A DNA stretch of 64,000 nucleotides from CAG-791 sp963596015 (GTDB lineage: Bacteria; Bacillota; Clostridia; Lachnospirales; Lachnospiraceae), in contig CAVBJS010000002.1 of assembly GCA_963596015.1 (NCBI GenBank), forward strand, positions 34,878 to 98,877, given 5' to 3'. Shown here piece after piece: positions 1 through 8,047 of this stretch. The notes under the pieces are model-generated. The model was not told the DNA's origin. It did not search any database and saw only the letters and a list, made by a program, of their open reading frames with translations. A program made the position numbers and the translations under genes. The stretch's first letter is position 1. The number at the start of each line of letters is the position of its first letter.

Positions 1-174
1 CTGATCATTGGTGATAATGGTCACCATCTGGGCTACCATATTCTCACCGGTGGAGATTGCCTCTTCTTCGGTCATCAGTCCGCTCTCAGTGGTATCACTT
101 GCTGCGGAAGAGCCGCAGGCTGTCAGGCCGAAGACACAGGTGATCACTGCTAATACTGTTAACCATTTTTTCAT
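1..174 (-). CDS. Lipoprotein, N-terminal part only (possible OadG-like decarboxylase subunit)
   Basis: Only the first 58 residues are inside the window; the gene runs off the left edge. It starts with a short basic stretch, a hydrophobic segment and a lipobox LTAC with the lipidated cysteine at about residue 20, so the product should be anchored outside the membrane. The start has a good ribosome-binding site (AAAGGAG, 6 bases before ATG). It begins 12 bases after the stop of the carboxyltransferase gene and is surely cotranscribed with it. In Lachnospiraceae the gene after this carboxyltransferase is often the gamma (OadG-type) subunit of a sodium-pumping decarboxylase, which can carry a lipoprotein-like N-terminus. 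That identity is inferred from position; the part visible has no diagnostic motif. Confidence 0.6.
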   Translation of the reverse strand, partial: MKKWLTVLAVITCVFGLTACGSSAASDTTESGLMTEEEAISTGENMVAQMVTIITNDQ

Positions 175-186
175 GTTGTGTCTCCT

Positions 187-1608
187 TTATACGGTTCCGT
201 GTTTCTTAGAAGGACGCACCTCTCTCTTGGTATAAAGCATTTCCAGTGCACCGATCAGATACTTGCGCAGGTCTGCTGCCTCTACGATCTGATCTACATA
301 GCCTCTTGCTGCTGCGCTCTTAATGCTGTTCTGCAGCTCATCATACTGCTTAGCGCAGGCTGCGATCTCCTCTGCGCTCTTATCGCCGCAGATAACCTTT
401 GCTGCCAGGGAAGCGTCCATGGTGCCGATCTTGGCATCGGAAAGAGCCAGTACCAGATCTGCGCCGGTTGCCTTTGCGTTCATAACGGTGTATGCAGTGC
501 CGAAAGCCTTGCCGGTCAGCACGCAAACCTTAGCCACATCTGCACCTGCAAAAGCATAGGTGAGCTTTGCTGCTGCATCGGCGATCTTTCTCTCCTCGCA
601 CTCGGTAGCTGCAAAACCGGTAGCGTTTACGAAGGAAACAACAGGGATCTCAAAAGCATCGCAGAACTTCACGAATTCTGCTGCCTTATAGCAGCCGCCG
701 GTGGTCAGTGCTGCGTCGAAAGTCTCTGTTGCCTGGCCCTGTGCATCATAAGAAGCAGTGCGGTTAGCCACTACACCTACGGTAGCACCGTTTAACTTGA
801 TAAAGCCGGTAGCCATCTCCTTTGCATAACCTCTCTTGGTCTCAAAGAAGATACCGCCGTCTGCCACTTCTGCCAGAACTGCTGCAGGATCAGCGATATT
901 GGCTGCTGCATTGGCACAGACACGATTCAGATCATCCTGGCACTCGATATAAGCCTCATCCTCGTTGTTGGAAGGAAGCATGGATACCAATGCACGGATC
1001 TGGCCTAAAACCTCTGCCTCGGATGCCACCACGTCTACGCTGCCGGCTGCTGCCTTGGATGCTGCGCTTGCGGTGTCATTCTTCTCTTCGGTATTGCCTG
1101 CCAGTGCATTAGGTGCATTGACGAAAAGCTTTGCGTCTTCTGCCATGAATGCGAAATCACTCATAGCCGGAAGCAGTGCAAGGCCGCCGCCGCAGCTGCC
1201 GAATACAGCGGTGATCTGAGGGATCACGCCGGATGCCTTAGCCTGTGCTGCATAGATGCTGCCGAAAGCGTTGAGGGCATCGGAAGCCTCCTGGAGACGA
1301 AGTCCTGCGGAGTCTAACAGACCGATAACGGGAGCGCCGGTCTTTACAGCCAGCTCATAAAGGGATGCGATCTTCTTGGCATGCATCTCGCCTACGGAGC
1401 CGCCTAATACGGAAGCGTCCTGGCTGTATACATATACCAGATTTCCATCGATCACACCGTAACCGGTGATGACGCCGTCAGAAGGGGTTTGTTCCGGTTT
1501 CATGTTAAAGTCGGTTGCTCTCGCAGTAACGAGTGCGCCGATTTCAACGAAACTGTTTTCGTCGAGCAAAGCGTTAATTCTTTGACTCGCTTTTGAAGAA
1601 CTGCTCAT
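187..1608 (-). CDS. Carboxyltransferase subunit of a biotin-dependent acyl-CoA decarboxylase/carboxylase
   Basis: 473 residues, a two-lobed crotonase-fold carboxyltransferase as in methylmalonyl-CoA decarboxylase alpha and propionyl/acetyl-CoA carboxylase beta chains. The N-lobe has DGVITGYG, GGSVGEMHAKKI, LLDSAGLRLQE and SCGGGLALLP; the C-lobe has FVNATGF and GKAFGTAYTVMN, the paired CoA- and biotin-binding lobes. It should move the carboxyl group between an acyl-CoA and biotin on a partner carrier protein, perhaps coupled to a sodium pump. The start at 1608 is preferred: GGAGG lies at 1617-1621, inside the longer frame starting at 1623, and is 8 bases from ATG 1608. At 473 residues it is slightly shorter than the usual 500-515. 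The exact acyl-CoA substrate cannot be told from sequence. Confidence 0.85.
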   Translation of the reverse strand: MSSSSKASQRINALLDENSFVEIGALVTARATDFNMKPEQTPSDGVITGYGVIDGNLVYVYSQDASVLGGSVGEMHAKKIASLYELAVKTGAPVIGLLDSAGLRLQEASDALNAFGSIYAAQAKASGVIPQITAVFGSCGGGLALLPAMSDFAFMAEDAKLFVNAPNALAGNTEEKNDTASAASKAAAGSVDVVASEAEVLGQIRALVSMLPSNNEDEAYIECQDDLNRVCANAAANIADPAAVLAEVADGGIFFETKRGYAKEMATGFIKLNGATVGVVANRTASYDAQGQATETFDAALTTGGCYKAAEFVKFCDAFEIPVVSFVNATGFAATECEERKIADAAAKLTYAFAGADVAKVCVLTGKAFGTAYTVMNAKATGADLVLALSDAKIGTMDASLAAKVICGDKSAEEIAACAKQYDELQNSIKSAAARGYVDQIVEAADLRKYLIGALEMLYTKREVRPSKKHGTV

Positions 1609-1700
1609 TTTTTTGACCTCCATCTTTTAAATGTACTAATTATATAACGAAACCATACAGAAAACAGACTGCATAAGTTTCGAAATTAGCGCTAGTTAGA

Positions 1701-1721
1701 AGTATAACATAATTCTGTCAA
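1701..1721 (-). promoter_or_regulatory. Weak promoter candidate upstream of the carboxyltransferase gene
   Basis: On the minus strand a perfect TTGACA (1716-1721) and a TATACT (1701-1706) occur in an AT-rich stretch before the gene, but they are only 9 bases apart, so they cannot be one sigma-A promoter. Either box may belong to a promoter with a poorer partner. Confidence 0.3.
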
Positions 1722-1819
1722 AATCAATAGTTTATTTTTTAACAGATTATGTTTGTCCAGGAAATTACATCTATCCAGGAAAATACATCTGTCCATCAAA
1801 TGTTTTCTGTTCACTACTT

Positions 1820-1858
1820 AGCCGGCCGGGAAAGCGGGTGGCGGAGTGTGCCAGGGTG
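1820..1858 (+). repeat. Partial copy (A-prime) of the structured intergenic repeat end
   Basis: Contains GGGTGGCGGAGTGTG at 1836-1850, preceded by AGCCGG and GCGGGT blocks. It matches one end and arm of the full repeat at 1881-2079 but in the opposite orientation. It is a truncated remnant directly beside the full copy. The rest of the gap between the carboxyltransferase gene and this point holds only AT-rich sequence and two loose TCCAGGAAA(A/T)TACATCT repeats near 1756-1788. Confidence 0.6.
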
Positions 1859-1880
1859 CACGAAGATTACCAAAAGGATG

Positions 1881-2079
1881 GTTGCTGTGTTGCTCCCAGC
1901 CGGAAGAGCGGGTCCTGGCGGAGGTATCCGGATTTGGGGACGCCTCTCGGCTCCGTACCTTGAGCCTAGCGGTACATAAGCTCGCAAAGAACGCGAGCTA
2001 AGTACCGAGGCTCAGGTAAGGCCCCTGCATCCGGACACACTCCGCCACCCGCTCTCCCGGCTGGGAGCAACACAGCAAC
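1881..2079 (-). repeat. Structured intergenic repeat, copy A (141-bp core in 32-bp inverted arms)
   Basis: The core 1910-2050 is nearly identical to copies at 15057-15197 and 17994-18131. It folds as an outer stem (TCCGGAT with ATCCGGA), a long central hairpin built from GAGCC/GGCTC, CGGTAC/GTACCG and AGCTCGC/GCGAGCT, and a small hairpin that on the minus strand reads GCC-GAGA-GGC, a GNRA tetraloop. The flanking arms (GTTGCTGTGTTGCTCCCAGC on the left) are inverted repeats found only at this copy. Their single A-C mismatch becomes U-G on the minus strand. The element lies directly after the scpB terminator. Confidence 0.85.
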
Positions 2080-2108
2080 AAAGGCGATCGGAAAATCCGA
2101 TCGCCTTT
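2080..2108 (-). terminator. Hairpin terminator downstream of scpB
   Basis: Perfect 12-bp stem AAAGGCGATCGG / CCGATCGCCTTT around a short A/T loop, 39 bases after the scpB stop. The T-run after the stem is short (TTTG), so it may be a weak or bidirectional terminator. Confidence 0.6.
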
Positions 2109-2146
2109 GACCTCACACCACATATCTTTATCTGCGTTCTATCCTA

Positions 2147-2764
2147 TCACACCTGCAGTCTGGTTTCTACTTCTTTCTCTGCCTCTTCCTTAAATTCCTC
2201 CACCTGCATAGCCGACAGGGAGGGAAGCTCTTCCAGGGATCCTACACCGAAGGAGCGAAGGAACTGCTCCGTGGTACCAAAGAGCAGCGGTCTGCCGGGG
2301 GCATCTTTTCTGCCCAGTTCCTGGATCAGATCATAGGAAAGGAGCTTATTGATGGCAAAATCGCTGTTCACGCCGCGGATCGTCTCGATCTCCAGTCTGG
2401 TAATGGGCTGCTTATAGGCCACTATGGAGAGAGTCTCCAATACGGAGTCGGAAAGGGTCATTTTCTTAGGGACGCTGGCAATGGTGATCAGCTGATCATA
2501 ATAATCCGGCTTGGTGGTAAGCTGTACGGACTTATCAAGCCGCACCAGCTGCAGACCGCTGCGGGAGCTTTCGTACCTTTTTTCCAGCGTCTTCAGTGCT
2601 TTCAGTACGTCTTTCTCCGGCAGATCCAGCGCCTTGCAAAGAGCAGCGATCTCCACCGCATTGCCCATAGCGAAAAGGATAGCCTCTGTAGCTGCCGCTG
2701 CGCTTTCCTCACTCAGCTTCTGCGGTTTCGGTTCCTGTGTCTGTTCCAGTTCCTTCTCCTGCAT
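2147..2764 (-). CDS. scpB: Segregation and condensation protein B
   Basis: 205 residues, the usual ScpB length. A charged Glu/Lys/Gln N-tail is followed by two winged-helix domains; typical segments are EAILFAMGNAVE, SVLETLSIVAYKQPITRLEIE, IRGVNSDFAINKL and DAPGRPLLFGTTEQFLRSFG. ScpB dimers bind the kleisin ScpA and help load the SMC complex that compacts and separates chromosomes. The gene overlaps the end of scpA by 56 bases in another frame, so the two are translationally coupled. The start at 2764 has GGGGAG about 10 bases upstream, inside scpA. A hairpin terminator follows. Confidence 0.93.
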   Translation of the reverse strand: MQEKELEQTQEPKPQKLSEESAAAATEAILFAMGNAVEIAALCKALDLPEKDVLKALKTLEKRYESSRSGLQLVRLDKSVQLTTKPDYYDQLITIASVPKKMTLSDSVLETLSIVAYKQPITRLEIETIRGVNSDFAINKLLSYDLIQELGRKDAPGRPLLFGTTEQFLRSFGVGSLEELPSLSAMQVEEFKEEAEKEVETRLQV

Positions 2765-3566
2765 CTTCTCTCATCTCCCCGGCGGACACCGTTTCCCCTG
2801 TTACTGCAGCAGGCAAAGGACCGCTCTTCTTTTTCTCTATGGTGATCTCCCCGAAGGTCTCACTTTGATAAAGGGTGATCTCTCCCATCTTCATCAATTC
2901 CAGCACCACCAGGAAGGTGACGATCACTTCTTCCTTATTGTGCTGTTTTTCCAAAAGGGAGCGGAAATCCAGCTGTCCATGGGTCTGCAGCAACGCTCTG
3001 ACATAGAGCATCTTGGCATCCATGTCCACCTCGTCCTTTTCGATGGTGCCGAAGGTGCTGCGCACCGGATCCACCTTGTCCTTCTGCCTTTTCAGGATCT
3101 GCTGAAAAATATCGTTCAGGGTCTCTAAGGTGTTATGACCGATCAGCTTTTCGTAATCCAGAGGCGGCTCGTACTTTTCCACCTCTTCCGGCAGATTCTT
3201 CTGCCTGTAAAAATGCACCGATGCATCCTGCTCTCTGTCCCTTAATTCAAAGGACATATACTTGTACATCTTGTATTCCAGCAGCTTCTCCACCAGCTCT
3301 GCTCTGGGGTCCTCTTCCTCTCCCTCTTCGTTCACTTCCTTCGGGAGGAGCATACGGCTCTTAATGTCCAGAAGAGTGGCCGCCATGACCAGGAACTCAC
3401 TCATGACATTCATGTCCTGGTGGCCCATCTGACGGATGTAGTCCATATATTGCTCTGTGATCTCCACAATGGGAATATCGTAAATATCGATCTTATTGAT
3501 ATCGATCAGATGCAGCAGCAGATCCAGAGGTCCTTCAAAGACCTGCAGCTTCACAGGAATAGCCAT
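2709..3566 (-). CDS. scpA: Segregation and condensation protein A (kleisin)
   Basis: 285 residues from the chosen ATG (GAGG 5 bases upstream); an in-frame GTG lies two codons earlier but overlaps the ribosome-binding site. The N-terminus has the ScpA signature VFEGPLDLLLHLIDINKIDI, which wraps the SMC head. The middle is charged and helical, and the end (ELMKMGEITLYQSETFGEI) is the winged helix for the second SMC head. The last ~40 residues are a low-complexity Glu/Thr/Gly tail, partly because the frame runs through the start of scpB. It follows the phosphoesterase gene by 7 bases. Function: bridging subunit of the SMC-ScpAB condensin. Confidence 0.93.
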   Translation of the reverse strand: MAIPVKLQVFEGPLDLLLHLIDINKIDIYDIPIVEITEQYMDYIRQMGHQDMNVMSEFLVMAATLLDIKSRMLLPKEVNEEGEEEDPRAELVEKLLEYKMYKYMSFELRDREQDASVHFYRQKNLPEEVEKYEPPLDYEKLIGHNTLETLNDIFQQILKRQKDKVDPVRSTFGTIEKDEVDMDAKMLYVRALLQTHGQLDFRSLLEKQHNKEEVIVTFLVVLELMKMGEITLYQSETFGEITIEKKKSGPLPAAVTGETVSAGEMREDAGEGTGTDTGTETAEAE

Positions 3567-3573
3567 AGTCACC

Positions 3574-4635
3574 TCACCTTGCAGCAGTATTCGATCGTAG
3601 CGTAATGACTGATAACTCCGCCGGATTCAAAAAACGCACCGGCAGCGTGTGCATGCCCAGACCGCAGCTGAGTATCATCACGGATTCGCCGCCGTCCTTC
3701 TTCGGAAGAACGTACCGCCCGCCGCTGTATTTGGGAAACAATGTGATATAGGGAGAAATGACACCTCCCAGAAAAGGAAGTCTGGCAATGCCGCCGTGCA
3801 CATGACCGCACAGTACCAGGTCTGCCCCCCAGGCCGCATAAGTTTCAAAATAGCGTGGGTTATGGGTAATGAGGATGGTAAACTTAGAAGGATCCGGCTT
3901 GCCGATCAGCCGCTCTATCTCTTCCACTGTCAGTGTTTCCCGGTGGAACTTCTTATAGAAGGGATAGTCCAGTTCCAGACCATAGAGCATGATGCCACAT
4001 CGGGACGATTTTCCGAAGGCATCTGTCTGCGAAAGACTTTGCGGGATCGGAGAGATCTGAGAAACCGGAGGATTCAAAGGAATCGCTCTGTTGTGAAGAC
4101 CGGTCACTCCCGTTTCTTCTAAGGCCGTCATCAGCTGCGCATAGGCATCCCCGCAAAATTCTCTGTGCCAGTACAGCTTTAACTCATGGTTGCCGTTTAC
4201 GTAATAAACCGGATATTTTTCAGCAAGTCTGCCCAGAAAAGAAAGGGGCTTTTCCATCCATTCCTCTGCCGGCTCATCCGCTGTCTTATTTTTCTTTGAA
4301 TCCGCTTTACATGCTGCCGGCGACTTTTCTTTTGCCTTTTCTTCTTTGCATTCTTCCGCCGTTTTCTCATCCGCCATACCATGGGCGGCCACGATCATAT
4401 CTCCGCCCACCAGGACGGCATCCGGGTGGCATTGATCTATAGCACGCAAAAGCTTTTCATTATCCTTGCCGTATTCCTTGGCATGCAGATCCGTCAGAAA
4501 TGCAAAGGTCATCTCCCCGGTGGTCTTGTCAGAGGAGACTTCATATCTGCGTATCACAAAACGGTGATTGTCTGCGATCATCACCGATAAAAGCAACAAA
4601 AGCAGGCAGCCGCCTGCCGTCAGAAAGAATGTCAT
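3574..4635 (-). CDS. Membrane-anchored metallophosphoesterase (YkuE/YaeI-like)
   Basis: About 353 residues. An N-terminal membrane anchor (FFLTAGGCLLLLLLSVMI) precedes a calcineurin-fold domain with all metal motifs in order: FLTDLH, VGGDMI, NGNHE, ITHN and CGHVHGG. The relatives are phosphodiesterases or lipid-phosphate hydrolases facing the cell surface, such as YkuE and LpxH-like enzymes; the substrate here is not known. An unusual Lys/Glu/Ala/Cys-rich stretch of about 45 residues (start ADEKTAEECKEEK) sits between GGD and GNHE. The longer open frame starts inside the rpsU terminator, so ATG 4635, preceded by AGGTGG, is preferred. Confidence 0.8.
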   Translation of the reverse strand: MTFFLTAGGCLLLLLLSVMIADNHRFVIRRYEVSSDKTTGEMTFAFLTDLHAKEYGKDNEKLLRAIDQCHPDAVLVGGDMIVAAHGMADEKTAEECKEEKAKEKSPAACKADSKKNKTADEPAEEWMEKPLSFLGRLAEKYPVYYVNGNHELKLYWHREFCGDAYAQLMTALEETGVTGLHNRAIPLNPPVSQISPIPQSLSQTDAFGKSSRCGIMLYGLELDYPFYKKFHRETLTVEEIERLIGKPDPSKFTILITHNPRYFETYAAWGADLVLCGHVHGGIARLPFLGGVISPYITLFPKYSGGRYVLPKKDGGESVMILSCGLGMHTLPVRFLNPAELSVITLRSNTAAR

Positions 4636-4655
4636 TCTCCACCTGCGTATATAGC

Positions 4656-4685
4656 AAAAGCCCTTGATCGAAACCAAGGGCTTTA
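4656..4685 (-). terminator. Rho-independent terminator after rpsU
   Basis: Stem AAAGCCCTTG / CAAGGGCTTT with an 8-base loop, followed by TTTT on the minus strand. It lies 35 bases after the rpsU stop and only 20 bases before the phosphoesterase start, so it separates or attenuates between the two. Confidence 0.8.
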
Positions 4686-4719
4686 ACTCAATGACTGCTT
4701 TGATGATTGCTCAAAAAGC

Positions 4720-4896
4720 TTAGTTGTATTTGCGCTTTCTAGCTGCTTCAGACTTCTTCTTGCGTCTTACACTAGGCTTCTCGTAATGCTCTCTCTTGCG
4801 AATCTCCTGCTGGATACCTGCCTTAGCGCAGCTTCTCTTAAAGCGACGCAGGGCGCTGTCCAGTGTTTCGTTTTCTTTTACGATTACGTTAGACAT
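4720..4896 (-). CDS. rpsU: 30S ribosomal protein S21
   Basis: 58 residues, the full family length: MSNVIVKENETLDSALRRF at the start and a basic KPSVRRKKKSEAARKRKYN end. S21 sits on the small subunit near the anti-Shine-Dalgarno region and helps initiation. The frame extends four codons upstream to a TTG, but that codon touches the GGAGG, so ATG 4896 is used. It is a single-gene unit with a strong promoter and a clear terminator. Confidence 0.96.
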   Translation of the reverse strand: MSNVIVKENETLDSALRRFKRSCAKAGIQQEIRKREHYEKPSVRRKKKSEAARKRKYN

Positions 4897-4978
4897 ATGC
4901 TCTCTCAACCTCCCTTCAGTCCCTTCAGAACATGACTGATTGGGTTAATATGGGTGCAGTCATCTGCACGCATGAACT

Positions 4979-5006
4979 ATTATAACATACATTTTTCTCT
5001 CGTCAA
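4979..5006 (-). promoter_or_regulatory. Strong sigma-A promoter of rpsU
   Basis: Minus-strand TTGACG (5001-5006), 16-base spacer, TATAAT (4979-4984), with TG one base before the -10 (extended -10). The transcript should start near 4972, about 75 bases before the rpsU start. Confidence 0.85.
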
Positions 5007-5022
5007 GGCATTTTTTCTGATA

Positions 5023-5088
5023 CTGTTCAGATCCGTCAAGTAGCGAGGTGGCACCTGAACAGTAGTCACCTCGCTGGGATCCGAACAG
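5023..5088 (-). repeat. Large intergenic hairpin between alaS and rpsU
   Basis: Outer stem CTGTTCAGATCC (5023-5034) with GGATCCGAACAG (5077-5088) and inner stem AGCGAGGTG (5042-5050) with CACCTCGCT (5067-5075). The one A-C mismatch in the outer stem becomes a U-G pair on the minus strand, as in the structured repeats elsewhere. There is no T-run, so it is not a normal terminator. The GTTCAG end resembles the arms of the repeats at 17966 and 23516. Confidence 0.6.
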
Positions 5089-5119
5089 ATTCCCCTCTCA
5101 GAGAAAAACATTGTATTTC

Positions 5120-7882
5120 TTACCGGATCTGTCCTTCCAGCACATCCTTGGCCTGCTGCAGTGCCTGGGGAATGCCTGCGGGATTCTTGCCGCCGGCCTG
5201 GGCCATGTTGGGACGTCCGCCGCCGCCACCGCCGACGGTGCCGGCCACTGCCTTCACCAGATTGCCTGCATGAGCGCCCTTTGCGATTGCCTCATCGGAT
5301 GCCATCGCCATCAGATTTACCTTGCCGTCCTTCTCGGAGATCAGCAGAATCACGCTGCCCGGCAGCTTATTTTTGCACTGGTCACCCAAGTCGCGCAGAC
5401 CGTTCATGTCTACACCGGGCACAGCTGCTGCCACGAAGGGCACGCCCTTTACATCTACCGCCTGAGATGTCACATCCCCTAATGCTTCCTTGGCCTTGCT
5501 GCTCTTTAAGGACTCATTTTCAGACTTCACCGCCTTTAATTCATCCTGGAGCTTGCGGATATGCTCCGCCAGAGTATCGGGAGATGCCTTCAGCAGATCT
5601 GCTGCCTCTCTGGCTGTCTTTTCCAGGTGTGCATAGTAGCGAAGCACATTTTCTCCTGTCAGAGCCTCGATCCTGCGAACACCGGCTGCTACACCATTCT
5701 CGGAAAGAATCTTAAAGCTGCCGATCTGCAGGGTATTGGTCACATGGGTACCGCCGCACAGCTCGATGGACCAGTCTCCCATCTTTACTACGCGGACGCT
5801 GTCACCGTACTTTTCTCCGAACAGAGCCATAGCACCGGTCTTCTTTGCTTCCTCCAGTGTCATCACTTCGGTGACTACCGGCAGGCTCTCTGCGATCTTC
5901 TCATTGACCAGATCTTCTACCTTCTGCAGCTCTTCCTTAGTCATAGCCTGGAAGTGAGAGAAGTCAAATCTGGTGCGCTCGTTATCCTGATAGGAACCGG
6001 CCTGCTCTACATGGGTGCCCAGTACTTCACGAAGGGCCTTCTGCAGCAGGTGGGTTGCGGAGTGGTTGCGGCAGGTAGCCATGCGCAGCTTCTCATCTGC
6101 CTGCAGGGTCACTGCATCCCCAACCTTCAGCATACCGGATACCATATGACCGATGTGGGCTGTCTTGCCGCCGGCCACATGCTCGGTGGAATCTACCTTA
6201 AAGACTACCGCACCCTTGCCTAAAGCTGCCTCCTTGGCGATCTCCTCAGCGGATGCCTTGATGCCGCCGGCCTCTGCATAGGAATTGGTCAGGATGATCA
6301 GACCCTGATCGCCGACCTGGCCGCCCATAGTGCCGTAAAAAGGAGTCTCGGCAGTAATGATGGCACCGTACTGGCCATCGGAAAGGGCATCCACCACGCT
6401 GTCTTCTTCCTCTTCCTGTCCGGACAGGGAAGGCAGTGCTGCCATGGCGATGATCTGAGACTGAGCAACGGTCTTATCATATCCTACAAAGGTACTGGTA
6501 AGAGCCGGATCCATCTCCTCATATACCGTAGCAGCGGCGCCCATGTAGCTGGCAGCCTTGCCGGAACGCTTGCGGTCCTCTCTTGCGGTCTCCTTCTGGT
6601 TCTTCATAGCCGCATTGAAACCGTCCTCGTCTACGGTAAAGCCCTTCTCCTCCAGGATCTCCTTAGTATTATCAAGCGGGAATCCGTAGGTATCATACAG
6701 GCGGAACGCATCCTCACCGGAGAGCTGCTTCTGTCCTGCAGCAGCCAGCGCTTCCTCCATCTGGTTCAGGATCTCCATGCCCTGCTCATAGGTCTTTTCG
6801 AACTTTTCTTCCTCGGCCCGGACCACATTGATGATAAAGTCCTTCTTCTCTGCCAGTTCCGGATAACCGTCCTTGGAATTCTCAATGACCTTCATAGCCA
6901 GTGTAGGCAGGAAGGAGCCCTGAATGCCCAGCTTTCTGCCGTGGCGAACAGCACGGCGGATGATACGGCGAAGCACATAGCCTCTGCCGTTGTTGGAAGG
7001 CATAATACCGTCGGAGATCATAAAGGTCATGGAACGGGCATGATCGGTGCAGATGCGCACAGATACATCCTGGTCATAGCTGCCCGGCTGCTCATAGCCG
7101 ATGCCGCCTGCCAGCTGGCAGATCAGATCGCGAAGGGACTTTAAGGTATCCACATCAAAGATAGAGCCTACGTCCTGTACCGCTACCGCCAGACGCTCCA
7201 GGCCCATGCCGGTATCGATATTCTTCTGCTCCAGGTCCGTATAATTGTTGTGACCGTCATTGTTAAACTGGGTAAAGACGATGTTCCATACTTCCATGAA
7301 ACGGTCACCTTCGCCGCCCATTACATCCTCGGGGCCGTTGCCGTATTTTTCACCGCGATCGTAATAAATCTCAGAGCAAGGACCGCAGGGACCGGAGCCG
7401 TGCTCCCAGAAATTATCCTCTTTGCCGAACTTATAGATACGCTCCGCCGGAATATGCATGTCGTTGAGCCAGATATTGTATGCTTCCTCATCCTCTACAT
7501 AGACGGAAGGATACAGGCGCTCCGGATCAAGGCCTACTCTCTCTGTCAGGAACTCCCAGGCCCACGGAATAGCCTCCTTCTTGAAATAGTCGCCGAAGGA
7601 GAAGTTGCCCAGCATCTCAAAGTAAGTGCCGTGGCGAGCTGTCTTTCCCACGTTTTCCAGATCGCCGGTACGGATACACTTCTGGCAGGTGGTCACTCTG
7701 CGGCGGGGCGGGATCTCCTGACCGGTAAACCAGGGCTTCATAGGTGCCATACCGGAATTGATGATCAGAAGAGATGTGTCATTGTGGGGCACCAGTGAAA
7801 AGCTGTTCAGTCTAAGGCACCCTTTTTCCTCAAAAAAGGCGAGGAAGAGCTCTCGCAGCTCGTTTACGCCTCTGTATTGCAT
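5120..7882 (-). CDS. alaS: Alanyl-tRNA synthetase
   Basis: 920 residues, somewhat longer than the usual ~875. The class II catalytic domain is N-terminal (HGTYFEMLGNFSFGDYF near 84-100, NIDTGMGLERLA near 221). The editing domain has TMGGQVGD near 518 and the zinc ligands H607, H611, C709 and H713 (HSATH, CGGTH). A coiled-coil linker leads to the C-Ala domain with the glycine run GGGGGGRPNMAQAGGK. It charges tRNA-Ala and hydrolyses mischarged Ser/Gly-tRNA-Ala. Extra length includes an acidic stretch near residues 485-500. AGGAGG precedes the ATG. No T-box is visible in the 160 bases before it; that gap holds a hairpin and the glyS 3' repeats. Confidence 0.97.
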   Translation of the reverse strand: MQYRGVNELRELFLAFFEEKGCLRLNSFSLVPHNDTSLLIINSGMAPMKPWFTGQEIPPRRRVTTCQKCIRTGDLENVGKTARHGTYFEMLGNFSFGDYFKKEAIPWAWEFLTERVGLDPERLYPSVYVEDEEAYNIWLNDMHIPAERIYKFGKEDNFWEHGSGPCGPCSEIYYDRGEKYGNGPEDVMGGEGDRFMEVWNIVFTQFNNDGHNNYTDLEQKNIDTGMGLERLAVAVQDVGSIFDVDTLKSLRDLICQLAGGIGYEQPGSYDQDVSVRICTDHARSMTFMISDGIMPSNNGRGYVLRRIIRRAVRHGRKLGIQGSFLPTLAMKVIENSKDGYPELAEKKDFIINVVRAEEEKFEKTYEQGMEILNQMEEALAAAGQKQLSGEDAFRLYDTYGFPLDNTKEILEEKGFTVDEDGFNAAMKNQKETAREDRKRSGKAASYMGAAATVYEEMDPALTSTFVGYDKTVAQSQIIAMAALPSLSGQEEEEDSVVDALSDGQYGAIITAETPFYGTMGGQVGDQGLIILTNSYAEAGGIKASAEEIAKEAALGKGAVVFKVDSTEHVAGGKTAHIGHMVSGMLKVGDAVTLQADEKLRMATCRNHSATHLLQKALREVLGTHVEQAGSYQDNERTRFDFSHFQAMTKEELQKVEDLVNEKIAESLPVVTEVMTLEEAKKTGAMALFGEKYGDSVRVVKMGDWSIELCGGTHVTNTLQIGSFKILSENGVAAGVRRIEALTGENVLRYYAHLEKTAREAADLLKASPDTLAEHIRKLQDELKAVKSENESLKSSKAKEALGDVTSQAVDVKGVPFVAAAVPGVDMNGLRDLGDQCKNKLPGSVILLISEKDGKVNLMAMASDEAIAKGAHAGNLVKAVAGTVGGGGGGRPNMAQAGGKNPAGIPQALQQAKDVLEGQIR

Positions 7883-7925
7883 TGCTTACCTCCTACTTCC
7901 TTTTGTGCTCTCTGTGAGCTACAAA

Positions 7926-7955
7926 GCGGGGAGAATGGCCGGGGCCATTCTCCGC
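7926..7955 (-). terminator. GC-rich hairpin between glyS and alaS
   Basis: GGAGAATGGCC paired with GGCCATTCTCC, extended by GCG/CGC, followed on the minus strand by TTTGT. It is a plausible terminator or attenuator after glyS; the T-run is weak. Confidence 0.5.
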
Positions 7956-7970
7956 TGTAATCGTCCGTAT

Positions 7971-8047
7971 ATATCTTTTAGAAATATCTTTTAGAAATAT
8001 TTTTCAGAAATATCTTTTAGAAAATCTTTCAGAAATATCTTTTAGAA
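7971..8047 (-). repeat. Six tandem 13-bp repeats spanning the glyS stop codon
   Basis: Units on the + strand: ATATCTTTTAGAA at 7971, 7984, a variant at 7997, 8010, a 12-base variant at 8023, and 8035. The TTA in the last unit is the glyS stop codon (8042-8044), so the array starts inside the gene end and extends downstream. Confidence 0.9.

Noticed and set aside
323..1219. Several + strand open frames across the carboxyltransferase gene
   Set aside because: They are antisense shadows of a strongly conserved minus-strand gene; none has a ribosome-binding site or protein-like composition.
4636..4677. Earlier start for the phosphoesterase
   Set aside because: The extra codons lie in the rpsU terminator hairpin.
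7883..8041. Possible T-box leader before alaS
   Set aside because: No T-box sequence, specifier loop or antiterminator found; the gap contains glyS repeats and a simple hairpin.
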